Below, one piece after another: positions 36,273 through 47,565 of a stretch of 64,000 nt of DNA. The notes beneath the pieces are model-generated. The model searched no databases and had not been told where the DNA came from. It saw only the letters and a program-made list of their open reading frames with translations. The stretch lies in contig OX442317.1 of the NCBI GenBank assembly GCA_949358305.1, positions 8,932,186 to 8,996,185 on the forward strand, given 5' to 3'. The translations under genes were made by a program, and so were the position numbers. Each line of letters opens with the position of its first letter. Positions within the stretch are counted from its first letter, which is position 1. Origin of the DNA: Strigamia acuminata (Eukaryota; Arthropoda; Chilopoda; Geophilomorpha; Linotaeniidae).

Positions 36273-37229
36273 CCGACAAGTTACCAACAGCAACGCAGCA
36301 ATAAAATGCAACTGCTGGAACTTTAAATGCAAATACGGTTAAAACCAACTCACACTTGAGCATTTTCTTTGTCTTCTTTTTATTTGCTGCACAACAACTC
36401 CTGTTATTTCAATAATAATGTTTAATCAAAATACCTGAATTTTTATACAGAATATCTCATTTCTTTTTAGATCAAAATTGACCATAGAGGTTGGCGCAGG
36501 GAAGGATAATGCCAGGGGGTAAGACAGTCAACCGAATCTCTGACATGGGCTTTCGAATCCCGTTCCGAATGCCCAAATCTCCGAATCCGTAATCTTTACA
36601 TTTTATAAATATTTTGAATTTTTTGTAGAAAATTTGACAAAAGTTCAAATATTTTCGACTTTTTTTTATTAAAATAATCAACTAAATCTTTCTGAATCCT
36701 ATGAAAGATTCGAATTTCTGACGCGCAGATTCTGATTGTCGTACCCCCTGGATAATGCATTGGACGTTTTTAAAGGCTTTTATTTAAGTTGACTTGAACG
36801 TTTGTGTGAGTGCTTCAACTTCCGGTTTGTGTGAATTTTGTGTGAATTTCCCAAAAATAAATTAAGCATAAAAAAAAAATTAAAATTTGGGCTTCGTCAA
36901 GCCCTAGAACAGGTCATTCCAAACATTATAAAATAAGAAAATAAAAAAAAGATTTATTTTTAAGCACTGTGGACTGGAAGTATAAAATAAAATTTTGATT
37001 TACGACAAAATGTCTGGATGGATTTCTGTCAAGCTATACTGTTTATAGTGAAGCTGAATATATTACTTAATTTTTAATTGAGACAGTAAAATTTTAGTAT
37101 AATTGGCACTATTTTGCAAGTGTAAATAAAAGCAGATGCCAGGAAAGTGCTTTCTAACTTTAATGTCTCCACGTGCCAAATTCAGCTGGATGATAATTAA
37201 TATTTTTTAATTATATTTTTGAATTAAAC

Positions 37230-37372
37230 GCAAATAACGTTTCCAATGGCGAATTTCAATATTATGTTTCCAATGACGAATTTTCCTAGATTCGCCATTG
37301 GAAACGTCCAAATAGCTTTCCAATGGCAAATTTTGGAAATTCGCCCTTACACTCGCCATTAGAACGGGTACC
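37230..37372. repeat. Inverted repeats of CGTTTCCAATGGCGAAT
   Basis: ACGTTTCCAATGGCGAAT and its exact complement ATTCGCCATTGGAAACGT lie about 40 bases apart. Further half-copies follow. Short MITE-like structure, class unknown. Confidence 0.6.
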
Positions 37373-37465
37373 CTTGGCTTCGTTAAGAGCTATAAAATTT
37401 TTTTATTAGTTATTTTGAACATATACGCATGCACCAAATAGTAAATAATTATTTACTGAATATTA

Positions 37466-37686
37466 AAAAGCCCAATAACCCAATAAACCCAAAAAGCCCA
37501 ATAACCCAATAAACCCAAAAAGCCCAATAACCCAATAAACCCAAAAAGCCCAATAACCCAATAAACCCAAAAAGCCCAATAACCCAATAAACCCAAAAAG
37601 CCCAATAACCCAATAAACCCAAAAAGCTCAATAACCCAATAAACCCAAAAAGCCCAATAACCCAATAAACCCAAAAAGCCCAATAA
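37466..37686. repeat. 26-base tandem repeat, about eight copies
   Basis: The unit is CCCAATAACCCAATAAACCC plus AAAAAG, almost without variation apart from one CTCAAT. It is read open in more than one minus-strand frame, giving long artificial hydrophobic frames. Confidence 0.95.
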
Positions 37687-38421
37687 CAGTACTGCCAAAT
37701 TAATGAAAAAAAAGTTTCAAAACTCTTAAATGAAGCCAAGCCCATGCTAAAAAGCTGTTTGTTTGTTGCTGATGACGTCATAAAAAGCGCCACCAACGCC
37801 GACTTTTTGAAACTTTTGTAAACTAAAAATGGATGACGTTTAATAATTTTTCAAAGTTTAAACAAACGGTATCATCATCTGGAAACAATTGATCACTCAC
37901 GAACAAGAACAACGGGTTTGGTCAAATAATGAAGTAATCTTCTTGTCAATTTTTAATTTTCTCTTTCCATGACCTTTAAATGCACGCAAAATGTGTTAAG
38001 CAGGCACAGTTTGAATTTGGCATCAAGATACCGGGCGAGGACTGCATTGCAGGTGTTAAGCCACTGCTTAACACTGCAATGTAGTGTCTGAGTCCTTAAT
38101 GGACAAATTTGGAATTACTGGTCACAAAATTGTGGTGAAACTCATTGCGAGCACGAAAACTTTGATAAATGAATGAAAACTCGACGCAATAAAATCATTT
38201 TTGTATTAAAAAAATTTCCCAGAAATCCTATTTTATTGGATAACAGACAAACATGCAATAGAATAATTAAAATATTTATTTATTTTATTCTTTTGCTTCG
38301 TGTGCAATAAAACTACACTTTAGTTGTTTACATAGTGAGATACGTACAGAAAAGTAATTAAAAATTAATTTAAAAGAGTACAATTTTTAATTTGGTTGCC
38401 ATGGCAACACAAATGAATGAC

Positions 38422-40539
38422 TCAGTTTATGAAGTAGATGCAATAGACAGTATTAAAGAGAATAAAGAAAGCAGGGAACACGATTTTACAAGCATTATCT
38501 AATGTTTTTGAAGTCAATCCAACGCCAGGATTCGATTTTGGGTCGATGACAAATTTCGTTTCGCTCGTCTCATCACTAGTCTGAAAGAAACAAACGAATA
38601 TTTCAACCTCAGAAAAAGAATTTTTTAAAAAAATTCAAATTTTCCTTACTCTTGTTTCGAATATCTGTGGCGACTCCTTTTCTGTCGTCTCTTTTTGCTG
38701 CTCGCGACGATTCAAACTGAACGCAATCACGAATTCGCAAATGGAGGCAAAAACGAGCGACAGTGAAGTGATCACATAAATATCCAGTGCTTTGATCTAA
38801 ATTAAATTAAATTAAATTATAATTTATTTATTTTTTTTATTTTTTTTTTTACAGTATTAAATTGCACCGTACCTCGCCAACAGCCGGCAAGTCCTTTTGC
38901 GCCGTTATTAATATCGTACACAATGTTAAGGTTGATGTTAAACCAAGAGCGAGTCGTGCAGGCGCTAGATCGAAAGACAGATAGAAAGTGATCCAGGATA
39001 ATATCACAACGAGGGCGCACGGAACGTAGGTAAGAAGTATGTACGATGTGTAGATGCGTTTAAAATGGTAAGTGTAGTCGAAGTTTGAATCTGATAAATT
39101 GAAAATAAGTCATAAATACATTATAGATACAAACAAGTCGACTTCGCCGGGTCTCGATTGTTCTCAGGCCTCGTTTTGGTCGACAATTCTACTTCGCCGG
39201 GCCTGGACGGTTCTCGGACTCGGCGACTCCGGGCTTCGCTTTTCGTCGATGTTTCGACGTCGATGGTACGTAATGTTAAAATATATGTACAAACTTACGA
39301 GTTTGAAGTTCAATTTTTACGAGATTGTATTCTGGGGGTATAACAATGTTTTTGATGGCCATTTTTGAGTAATTTTTTACTTCATCGTCAGTACTGTCAA
39401 CGTGAGAATCAAATTCCTTTGCTAAAATCGAATGAGAAATATTTAAAAAACTTTGATTTGATTTGACAATCATCATTTACGCAATAGAAATCCGGCCGTG
39501 CATTTCTGAACATCAAATGGGAATCGAGTAAAATGATAAACGCATATTATTTTGTGCACAAATCTGAGAAAAAATAAATTTTAAAAATTGTTACTTATGT
39601 TAGATCGATTTTAGACCTATTTATACCTTTTGTTCACTGACACAGTTTTGTCTTCTGCTTTGAGTACAAATTTATCCTTCGTGGGGTCCAAAAAATACTC
39701 TTGCGTGCAACTCTTACATTTGGATAATTCAATCATCGGCTTCCAAATTTTCTTTGCAACTTCCGGCGATAGAGTAAAGAAGCCATTGTGGTGTAAAGCA
39801 AACCTGTCGTCTTTCCACGATAAATGTATTCGAATATCTACTTCGAATTCCTAGTGCAGTAAATCAGGTTTTAGCGTAAAACTACGAATATTCAATTGGG
39901 CATCGTCACCTACCATTTCACGCACGTTTAAAGATCGTATCATAATGGGTTGAGAAAATAACGTGTACGGAGCTGGTAAAGCAATTATTAGTACAGGAAT
40001 AAGAAATGTGCAATTTTGGAAATATAAAATTAAAAAATTGTAAAATTTATTTGATTTTGGAAAATTTTAAAATTGTGAAAATTTAAAATAATTTTGAAGA
40101 TTTTAAAAACATTTTGAAGATATTTTTGATTTTCTTTTTAATTTTTTTGAAAATTTTGAAGATTTTTTTAAATTTTTTACATCTGGTAACTACATTGCGC
40201 AAGCACGGAGTTTGCGCCCAATGCAGTCGGCACAGAGTCGATTCCGCGCGGCGTGTGAGGCGGAACACCGTGCGCGTGCAAGTCGGTACAAATTCTAACA
40301 ATTCTTACATTTTTTCCCAATGGCATAATTTGGTGGTACGTCTTTGGAATAGTTTTTTGGCAACAATTCCTCCATCATTACTTCATCTAAGAATCTTGAT
40401 TGCATTTTTAAGCCAAAATTTAATTCAAAAATTACATTTTTCAGTTTACAAACCTTGTGTATGGAGAATCCACTGAATCAATTGCGATGATCACAGCTCC
40501 AAGATGAATCGAAACCACAAACCAACATTTGAGATTCAT
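38422..40539 (-). CDS. Cys-loop ligand-gated ion channel, anion type (copy P4, intact)
   Basis: Nine exons: 40539-40454, 40394-40309, 39972-39914, 39850-39627, 39563-39481, 39421-39299, 39090-38873, 38796-38650, 38580-38422. All lengths and phases agree, giving 394 residues. A signal peptide (MNLKCWFVVSIHLGAVIIA) is followed by ELLPKNYSKDVPPNY and the extracellular domain (IRIHLSWKDDRFALHHNGFF). The Cys-loop is CVYHFTRFPFDVQKC, with 13 residues between cysteines (159-173). TM1 is YVPCALVVILSWITFYLSF. The TM2 start, APARLALGLTSTLTL, contains the Pro-Ala-Arg signature of chloride-permeable members. TM3 is YVITSLSLVFASICEFVIAF. The TM3-TM4 loop is short, and TM4 (KIVFPAFFILFNTVY) ends three residues before the stop. 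There is no second cysteine pair in loop C, and the usual WxPD reads WKPM, so the ligand is unknown. An orphan arthropod chloride channel (pHCl-like) is the nearest idea. The exon 2 acceptor is weak. Confidence 0.92.
39135..39262. repeat. GC-rich repeat inside a channel intron (P4 copy)
   Basis: Two imperfect units beginning ACTTCGCCGGG (39141 and about 39191), rich in CpG, lie between exons 6 and 7. Corresponds to the block at 32935 in P3. Confidence 0.65.
40181..40294 (-). other. Possible cassette (poison) exon in P4 intron 2
   Basis: A GC-rich island bounded by an acceptor ATTGTTAG and a donor GTAAAAA. It is 114 bases, open in the frame that fits the next exon (EFVPTCTRTVFRLTRR, then LCRLHWAQTPCLRN). 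Joined to exon 2 it would create TAA at the junction, ending translation. Skipping it gives the expected channel sequence. It may be a regulated exon, a relic, or an unrelated insertion. Confidence 0.35.
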
Positions 40540-40544
40540 ATTGA

Positions 40545-41640
40545 ATACAACGGATTTTCACTCCTTTCAACTGGCGCAACTGGACTCGAATGTGCGCAGT
40601 CTCTCGCCAGAACATTAAAAAAAAGTAATTAGTTTTCCAAAATCAATTTACGTATGATAAACAAATTTATATTTGCATAAGTAAACATTTTAGATTTTAA
40701 TTTCAGCTGTCACAATTGCGGTTTCACGAGAAATGGACCCCGAGTTACGTAATTCACATTGATGTGTACAGGGAGTGGTAAATCGCGGGTTGATATGTTC
40801 GAAATGCGCAGAATTTTCAGTGAGGAATTGGAAATCATGCATTGTGAAAACAACTGTCACCGCCGTAGTTTTTGAAAACCGCATGGTTTCAATTCCCAGC
40901 TAGGGGTTTCTCTACTGGTATTTACTGGTATCAAAAACCGGTATTTTTTGAGGAAATACCGAATACTGAATACTGTCGTACTCATTAGTTTGGTATTGGT
41001 ACAGGTTTCTTCCGTTAGCGGTCGCTGCGATAGTGACATTTATAATGCACGTTGAATGGCATTTTTTGAAACATAAAAATGCGAAGTTATCGATTTTTTA
41101 AATGTGCGTTTTTCGATTTTTATATGTGAAAATTATAAATTTATCGATTTTTTTCCACATAAAATTGAGAATATATCGATTTTTTAACTTGAAAGTGAGA
41201 ATTTATCGAATTTCTTAACTTAAAAATCTTAGAAACTCTCAATTTATCAATTTAAAAAAAAATTTCAATTTTAACTAATAAAACCAACACCTGATAACAT
41301 AACAATCCCACATTCATCTAACTGAATCTAATATTGAATACCGAAATACCGGTTTTACCAAAAGTCCCCAGCCCTACCACCAAGTCCCTCTTTTTTGGGT
41401 CCATGGGTAAAAAATTGAGACATTTTTAATAATGCTTTTGAGTTTTTATTTTGTACGAGTACAATTTTATTCTAGTGCTGTCACAGTGCAAAAGAATGTT
41501 CATTTTGGCAAACTGTAATAAAAAAAAAAATGATTCAAAAAGACCATTTTATGACAAGAAAACTTGGAATAGCATTCAAATGGTGGCTTTGTCTGTTTCC
41601 GAATTGTCCTGAATTCAAGATTAAAAAAAAAAGGATTTTG
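40545..41640. other. Spacer between P4 and S3
   Basis: No gene was recognised. 40705-40765 (ATGGACCCCGAGTTACGTAA) and 41405-41520 match the flanks of the other duplicated units. 41080-41290 contains repeated ATTTATCGATTTTTTAA motifs. Confidence 0.5.
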
Positions 41641-41650
41641 AATGATCCAT

Positions 41651-42092
41651 TTACCTTTTGACCAGATTTGAGCAGGGTAGTGCTGCCCTAATTCTGTCTA
41701 CTTCTTTTGTTAAAAGTGGGCAGTTTTGGTAAGCGGTCCAAGCGTCAGCTGTTACACATTCTGGTTTCACATTGTTAACAATGCTGGTTTCAAAAAAAAA
41801 GACAAAAATTAAAACCATAAGTAAATAGATGTAGATACAAACAACACATTACTTGCAAATTGCCGGGTCATGTTTCAGGGCGCAAGATGCAAATTGAGTT
41901 AGAAATTTTAACAAAGAATATCCATCACAATCCTGCACGTCGACAGGGGCAGACCAAACACCCAACACCAAGAAAACTATGTCAGAAAAATACAATTGTA
42001 GTGGTTTGCATAGTCCAAACAATAGAAATGGTAAAAAACGTTCAAGCTAGGCCAACTTCAAACTTACCAAGTAATGAAACAGCAACCTTCAT
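41651..42092 (-). CDS. Secreted cysteine-rich protein S3
   Basis: Three coding exons: 42092-42068, 41976-41853, 41783-41651; 93 residues. The signal peptide is MKVAVSLLVFLVLGVWSAPV. The mature chain has six cysteines (QDC, ASC, AIC, PEC, QNC, LPC) and ends SNLVKR. The block AWTAYQNC is shared with S4. Structure and phases equal those of the other copies. The presumed promoter exon (43376-43440) has lost a recognisable TATA box. Confidence 0.85.
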
Positions 42093-42224
42093 GTTGATTT
42101 ATTCCTGATTGGATTATAAATCTGAAATTGATATTTCTAATTTAAATAAAATTCTTTTTCCATCTTATGTTTAACCACAAGTAAATTTGATGAAATAATT
42201 TATTTTTATTTTTCTCGTTTATTT

Positions 42225-42360
42225 GAGGACCCAACTATACTTCCAGCATCTCGGTCGTTTTCAACTCTTGATTTTCTGAGACGAGATCATAAGGTCCCGA
42301 GACGAGATCAGAATGCCTCGAGACGGGATCTCGTACGAGACTGAGACACGCTATCAGGCA
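42225..42360. repeat. CGAGACGAGATC short repeats
   Basis: TGAGACGAGATCA, CCGAGACGAGATCAG and TCGAGACGGGATCTCG recur within 130 bases. Class unknown. Confidence 0.5.
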
Positions 42361-43375
42361 GGCCTTTTGAAAGAAACCGACATTTTTTAAGGTAAAAAAA
42401 AATTACAACGTGCTTTTACAAAGGAACGTAAAGTGAACGTTAAAGGTTTTAATGTTTGATTGGAGTGTGACGTAGTCAGTTCTAAAGTTTATTTGACCTG
42501 GATCCAGTTCTTGGATCTGGGTGGATCCAAGGTGTCTGACCTCAATCAATCCATTGTTTTCGAATGACAAGATTGTTGAAAATTCTTTAAAAATTGACTT
42601 ATCCTAGTCGCTATCAATGTCGCATAAAAAAACTATTTTTGAACTATCACGAAACATTTAAGAAATTGCGAATTGAATTTTGAATCGACAGTCAGTCTGC
42701 ACATGTGCATGACTGTCTGATTTAAACTGATGACAGTTTGCGACCATCATGCATTGCTATTTTTAAACTACACTTTTGGATTGTTATTATGAAATAATTA
42801 CTACAACAATTTAATTTTTTCTCAATAATTATTGGTTTTTTATTACGGACTTTCAGAAAATGTAAAAATCCCACTCTTGACCTCTTGCACTTGACAAACT
42901 GGGTATTCCTTAAATATTTCCCAGACGACAAAAAAGGGAAATTGTCCAAATATTTCCTACCGGTAGATAACAAACAAGAGAAATTCCCCAAATTTTTTCT
43001 ATAAAATTACAGCTAATGGAAATATTTTCCTTTAAAATTTTAAAAAGGCAATTTATTTTAACCGTGCTATGTAAATCAAAAGAAATCATGAAAAAAGGAA
43101 GCAAATTTATATTTCTAGACCGTGTTCGATCAAAAATCACGTAAAAAAAAAGACTGCATAAAAATAGAATTGGGTGTATTTCTATCAACATAATTTCCAA
43201 CATTATGGCCACAAACACTCCTCAGAGAGCCAGTGTTCAGTCACACAAAACACCCCAACATTCGATTTACTTCTAATCTGATTGACGTATGTGCAGTATC
43301 CATCAAATTTATTTTTCAAACTTACTTTTTGCCAAACCCGGATATTATAAATCTGTAAAGTAAAGTCAAACTTAC

Positions 43376-43440
43376 CTGATGAACGTAGTGTGCTCGATTG
43401 AAAATGATTTATGTTTATCAAATGTTTGATCGTTTTGGAC
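43376..43440 (-). promoter_or_regulatory. Degenerate promoter and first exon of S3
   Basis: Homologous to the S2 promoter exon: CGAGCACACTACGTTCATCAG-type end with donor GTAAGT at 43375. The TATAAAAGGACC of S2 is replaced by CCAAAACGATC, so no TATA box remains. Confidence 0.6.
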
Positions 43441-43592
43441 AAACAACAAGCACCGTAGCAATAAAATGGAACTGCAGGGACTTTTAATGGCGAACTGCCA
43501 CCTGTGCATTTTCTTTGTGTTCTTTTGATTTGCTGCACAATAAACCAGCTTTCGTAATTCAATATCCTGAATAGGCAGTTGATGCGGGGCGT

Positions 43593-43712
43593 GTCATCTA
43601 GCGCGCCATTTTGGTACAGCTACATTGTGTAGCGGTACATTTTTGGGCTATTTCAGAAAACATTTTGTCGCGGTATATTGCTGTAGCTGTACATTGTGTC
43701 GTGCTAGATGTG
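43593..43712. mobile_element. Small inverted-repeat element
   Basis: CATCTAGCGCGCCATTTTGG and TACAGCTACATTGTG on the left are mirrored by GCTGTACATTGTGTCGTGCT and CTAGATG on the right. About 120 bases and non-coding. Confidence 0.5.
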
Positions 43713-43791
43713 GGGCCCCGTTTTTTCAATATGGTGCATTATGTTAATCCGGAAGTAACCTAGGACAAGGTTTTTTAAATGTGTGAGACAT

Positions 43792-44107
43792 CTACGTTTA
43801 CATGCACCGAATTATTCTAGTGCTGGATAATTCGACTGGATAATTTGAGTGGTGGACAATTCGAGTTGTGTTTACGTGCCGAAAATAATCCGTGATTACT
43901 TTCGGATTTTGACCAATGGGGAAGTGCCGGGCGGATCGCGCATGCGCAATAAAAATAATCCCAGTGAACTCGAATTAAACAACCTTCTGCAAGGGATTAT
44001 TCACCACTCGAATAATCCTCGAATAACCCGGTTGACCCTGTTTACATGCCAGTTGTACACACGGAATATTTCGTCTCACTCGAAATATTCCGTGCATGTA
44101 AACATGG
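43792..44107. mobile_element. MITE of the ACGTTTACATGCACCGAATA family
   Basis: Ends CTACGTTTACATGCACCGAA and the complement of ATATTCCGTGCATGTAAAC. It shares AACAACCTTCTGC, CACTCGAATAATCCTCGAAT and GTTTACATGCCAGTTGTACA with the copy at 20079. It is the longest copy in the window. Confidence 0.85.
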
Positions 44108-44454
44108 GTGGCATCGAGACTCTAATGCTGTTTTCAAGTAAAATCTACTTCTTTTCAGAGCTTATTTATTTTGCATTACTTTTATATTTGAAAGCAAATC
44201 AAAACTATAACTAAAACTTGAGTCAAGCCCGAACCTGAACTTGAGTCATATCAACTAATATGAACTGTGGGTACATAGCGCCAACTATTGGCAAAATATA
44301 TAATAATTAAAACTACAAATGTCAAACTAATGAAATTAGTCTGATTTAAAATGTCTGATTTATTTTCCATTTATACATCAAATTTTGTTTATTTTTTGGC
44401 TTAAAAATGTATTTTTTGGGGATAATTTTTTTTTGGATTTTGGACAAATCGTTA

Positions 44455-44592
44455 ACAACACATCATTTTCTGATCTACATAAGAATCTTGATTGAATTTA
44501 AGCCAAAATTTAATTCAACTATTAATATAATAAAAAAAAGATACAGCTGCAAGATGAAACAAAACGACAAACCAATATTTGATATTCCCTAG
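44455..44592 (-). pseudogene. Cys-loop channel copy P5, 5' remnant
   Basis: AAGAATCTTGATTGAATTTA with AAGCCAAAATTTAATTCAA, and then CAAGATGAAACAAAACGACA with AACCAATATTTGA, match the exon 1-intron 1-exon 2 part of the intact channel (40376-40540). No later exons follow. It shows that another channel unit once lay between S3 and S4. Confidence 0.7.
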
Positions 44593-44872
44593 TAATCAAA
44601 GCACACAAATCTTAAAAGATTTTTTTTAGATTCTAGTGTTTCTTTTCTTCGGACAGCAAACAGCCTTAAAATTATGATTATTACGTGAGGACATTTTTGC
44701 TCATTGTATTGTTTCGAGATGAGAGTCAATAATACTGTTTTCTCACACACAATTTGGGTTGCAGCTGATTATTTTATTAACTAAACAGGTGGTGTGGTCT
44801 CTGGTATTGTATCTAACACCAGAGGTTATAATTTGGATACAATGCACTGCAAATTATGCAGTTTTTTGCTAA

Positions 44873-45060
44873 TCAGCTATCGTTAGTATTAGTACTAGAG
44901 TATTTTATGTGTGACTCAAGATTGTTGTCCTCGATTTTCTTCAAGAGCGCTTTAGCGTTTTTTGACGCTTGATATTTTAGCACTTGGTCCCTGGTACCGA
45001 TGATTATTTCGATCGCTTCGGCGTTCTTGTCCGTTCCAGGTTTCTCAGACTTTCTGAGCC
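44873..45060 (-). other. Orphan coding-like segment
   Basis: On the minus strand an open frame of about 60 codons with GC-rich codon choice unlike its surroundings reads LRKSEKPGTDKNAEAIEIII, GTRDQVLKYQASKNAKALLK, KIEDNNLESHIKYSS and ends at TGA (44875-44873). It is charged and helical with no recognised family. It could be a last exon or a retrocopied fragment. A hAT-like end (CAGGGGTTCTCAAACATT, complement, at 45250) lies nearby, so a transposase remnant is possible. Confidence 0.4.
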
Positions 45061-45627
45061 TAAACTCCCAAAAATGGAGGTTTGTAGCTATTGTGATTCC
45101 CCAAAGTGATGAAATTTGTAGGACAGGAAAATAATAGCAATCTGTCGTAGTTTATTTTGAAAAGATTTAATGCACCGATGATGAATTGGGGCACGGAAGA
45201 TCGCCTGTCTTTAAAATGGGTCGCAATGCTAAAATGTTTGAGAACCCCTGCACTAATGCGTTGACCTCGCGATTTATCCACTCGACATCCATTTCCAGTG
45301 GTGGTCAACAGCAACATTGGCATCAGTAAACCTCCCAACAGTTAAAAGGTCAGAACAAATGAGACATGTTAAATCAATGCTTTGAGTTTTTATTCTGTAC
45401 GAGTACAATTTTTTAGTGACGTCACAGTGCAAAAAAAATATTCATTTTGGCAACCTAAAATGACAAAATAAATACCAATTTTATGGCAAGAAAACTTAGA
45501 AATACGAATAACATGCAAATATTTAGAAAAACTGTATGACTTTTTGTCTGTGTTTCAAAGTTGTCGTGAAGTAGGGGTTACAAAAAATAACGATTTTGGA
45601 ATGATCCTTTTACCTTTTGAACAGATT

Positions 45628-46045
45628 TTAGCAAGTAAGACTTCCCAGAAGTTGGTCAACTTGGGTTTTTAAAACATTACAATTCTGGTAAGCAGTCCAA
45701 GCGCCAGCTGATACACACGATGGTTTTACATTTTTAAGAACACTGATTTCCATAAAAAAAAATAAAAAATATTAAAATTAATACCACAAGAAAATAAATG
45801 TAGATGCAAACACCAGATTACCCGCAAATCGCCTTTAAATTTTGAAGGGCGCAAACCGAAAATTCAGTTAAAAATGGTAAGAGGCCAGTTGCATCACAAC
45901 TCTGGGCATCTGCAGACCAAGCAGCCAAAACCAAGAAAACTACACCAAAAATATAAAATAGAAGTGTTTTGCATATAGAAATGATAAAAATAATTCCTGT
46001 TAGGACAACTTCTAACTTACCAAGTACTGAAACAGCAACCTTCAT
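45628..46045 (-). CDS. Secreted cysteine-rich protein S4
   Basis: Three coding exons: 46045-46021, 45939-45822, 45742-45628; 85 residues. The signal peptide is MKVAVSVLVFLVLAAWSADA. The six mature cysteines have the spacing C-x14-C-x7-C-x8-C-x11-C-x14-C. Shared blocks are LLPFLTEFSVCAL (also in S5-S7) and AWTAYQNC (also in S3), so S4 bridges the two subgroups. It ends directly after the last cysteine. A TATA promoter and first exon lie at 46456-46511. Confidence 0.88.
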
Positions 46046-46455
46046 GTTGATTTTATCCTGAATTGATTACAAATCTGAAAATGATATTTCTAACTCAACT
46101 AAAATTCTTTTTCCAACCAGAAATTAATTTTATTAATCAACTAATTTTTGTTTTTCCCTTTTATTACAGTGGTGAACTGTCTCGAGGATCCAACCTTGCA
46201 TTAACAAGTACGAAAACCACAGAAAACCCATTGAGGTGGGTGCCAAATTTTCTTACCATAAGAACACTACAAAAATCAGGGATTCAACATGTTGCGTTTG
46301 TTAACTTACTCCGTAGTTTTGCACGCACTGTAGATTTTGCAATTGAAATTCAACAGAAAATCAAAACTACGGCAAAACCCACCTCGCAAATGCGAGTTCG
46401 GAGTTTGCAACGACCACAATCATTGTACCCAATGTAAACAGACATTTAGACTTAC

Positions 46456-46511
46456 CAAGTGGATACTGGAGAGCGGTGGATAAACATTTGTGCACAGCCT
46501 ACCCTTTTATA
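46456..46511 (-). promoter_or_regulatory. TATA promoter and non-coding first exon of S4
   Basis: CTATAAAAGGG (46512-46502) is followed by GGCTGTGCACAAATGTTTAT and a first exon ending CACTTG at donor GTAAGT (46455). It is only distantly like the S2 promoter but similar in plan to that of S6. The intron to the ATG exon contains a repeat that resembles the body of the 5S-derived SINE (CCAACCTTGCATTAAC). Confidence 0.7.
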
Positions 46512-46519
46512 GGTAAAAA

Positions 46520-47560
46520 ATAAATGGGTTTTTACGTGGTGTACTATGTTTTCCAAAACCCAGTCTTATCTATCTTTTTGTCCATTTTACAACTTCCTAA
46601 AATAATTTGTCCATGAAACGTATCTCAATTCCTTTTCTCTTTTATACGGAAGAAGGAAAAACAACAAAATTAAAATTGGCGTCCTTGAAATTGTTTTGAT
46701 CGATAGGTTACCATTAATTGGGCCACAAGTTGACGCATGTTAAACAACCAAAATAGAAATCCTCATGGATTAGAAGATTAACATCCTCGAGAAATACAAT
46801 ATTTGGTTAATACGTTGATTTAAGTGTATATTCCTTTGGCTGTTTCCTTCAAGGACATCACTTTATTGTGGCTTTGGTCTTTGTGCAGGTGAGAATGGCA
46901 TTTGATACATTTTGTATTTAGAAATGATTTTAGGAAGTTATAAACTGAACACAAACATGATAAGCGCACAAAGACTGGGAAAAAAACATTTTGCGGAACT
47001 TTATAAAAAGCTACACATGCACATCAGATGGTATTAAAGTCTCTACATTATACTATTTTGCTGTTTACTCATGTACACGCATGAGTAAAACTAGTGTAAG
47101 TGGTTAAAGAGAATCTGAAGCATTTTTGTAAAAACATCATGGTTACATGCAGTTGCAAAGCCTGCAAGAGGTAGGTGTAAGGTATTTGTGCTTTGTAGGA
47201 TGTAAGGGTCACTATTGTAAGGTTTTCTGAATTTTAGGGAATTACAAAATTACATACATTAACAAACATGGATCAAGTTTTGTTTTGGGAGAATTAATTT
47301 TGACTTTTCTCTGTAAATTATCATACACCTTCCAAAACTCATCGTTTCTTCGACACACAGCCACAAAATGCCCCATTATTCGATTTCTGTGTGGACTGCC
47401 ATAATTGTATCGGTTTTTAAATATTTCAATCTCACAGCATGTGTGTAATTTTGTAATTACGTTATTGAATGTTTTCCTTCAATAAAATTAATAAAAATAA
47501 AATTTCAAAATCTGTTAGATTATATTTGACGTATAATTAAAATATATGTGATGAATGTTT
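46520..47560. other. Spacer, nothing recognised
   Basis: AT-rich sequence without a convincing open frame, RNA gene or terminal-repeat element. Confidence 0.5.
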
Positions 47561-47565
47561 ACACT

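Noticed and set aside
37466..37686. CRISPR-like spacing of repeats
   Set aside because: Units are directly contiguous with no spacers, and the genome is animal.
37449..37796. 115-codon hydrophobic membrane-protein-like frame
   Set aside because: It is entirely the 26-base satellite read through. No start context or conservation.
40181..40294. Obligatory exon 3 of the P4 channel
   Set aside because: Inclusion makes TAA at the junction with exon 2, whereas direct joining of exons 2 and 3 (40309 to 39972) gives the sequence expected for the family.
46063..46437. Plus-strand 124-codon frame between S4 and its promoter
   Set aside because: It overlaps the S4 intron and a SINE-like repeat. No domain or codon bias supports it.
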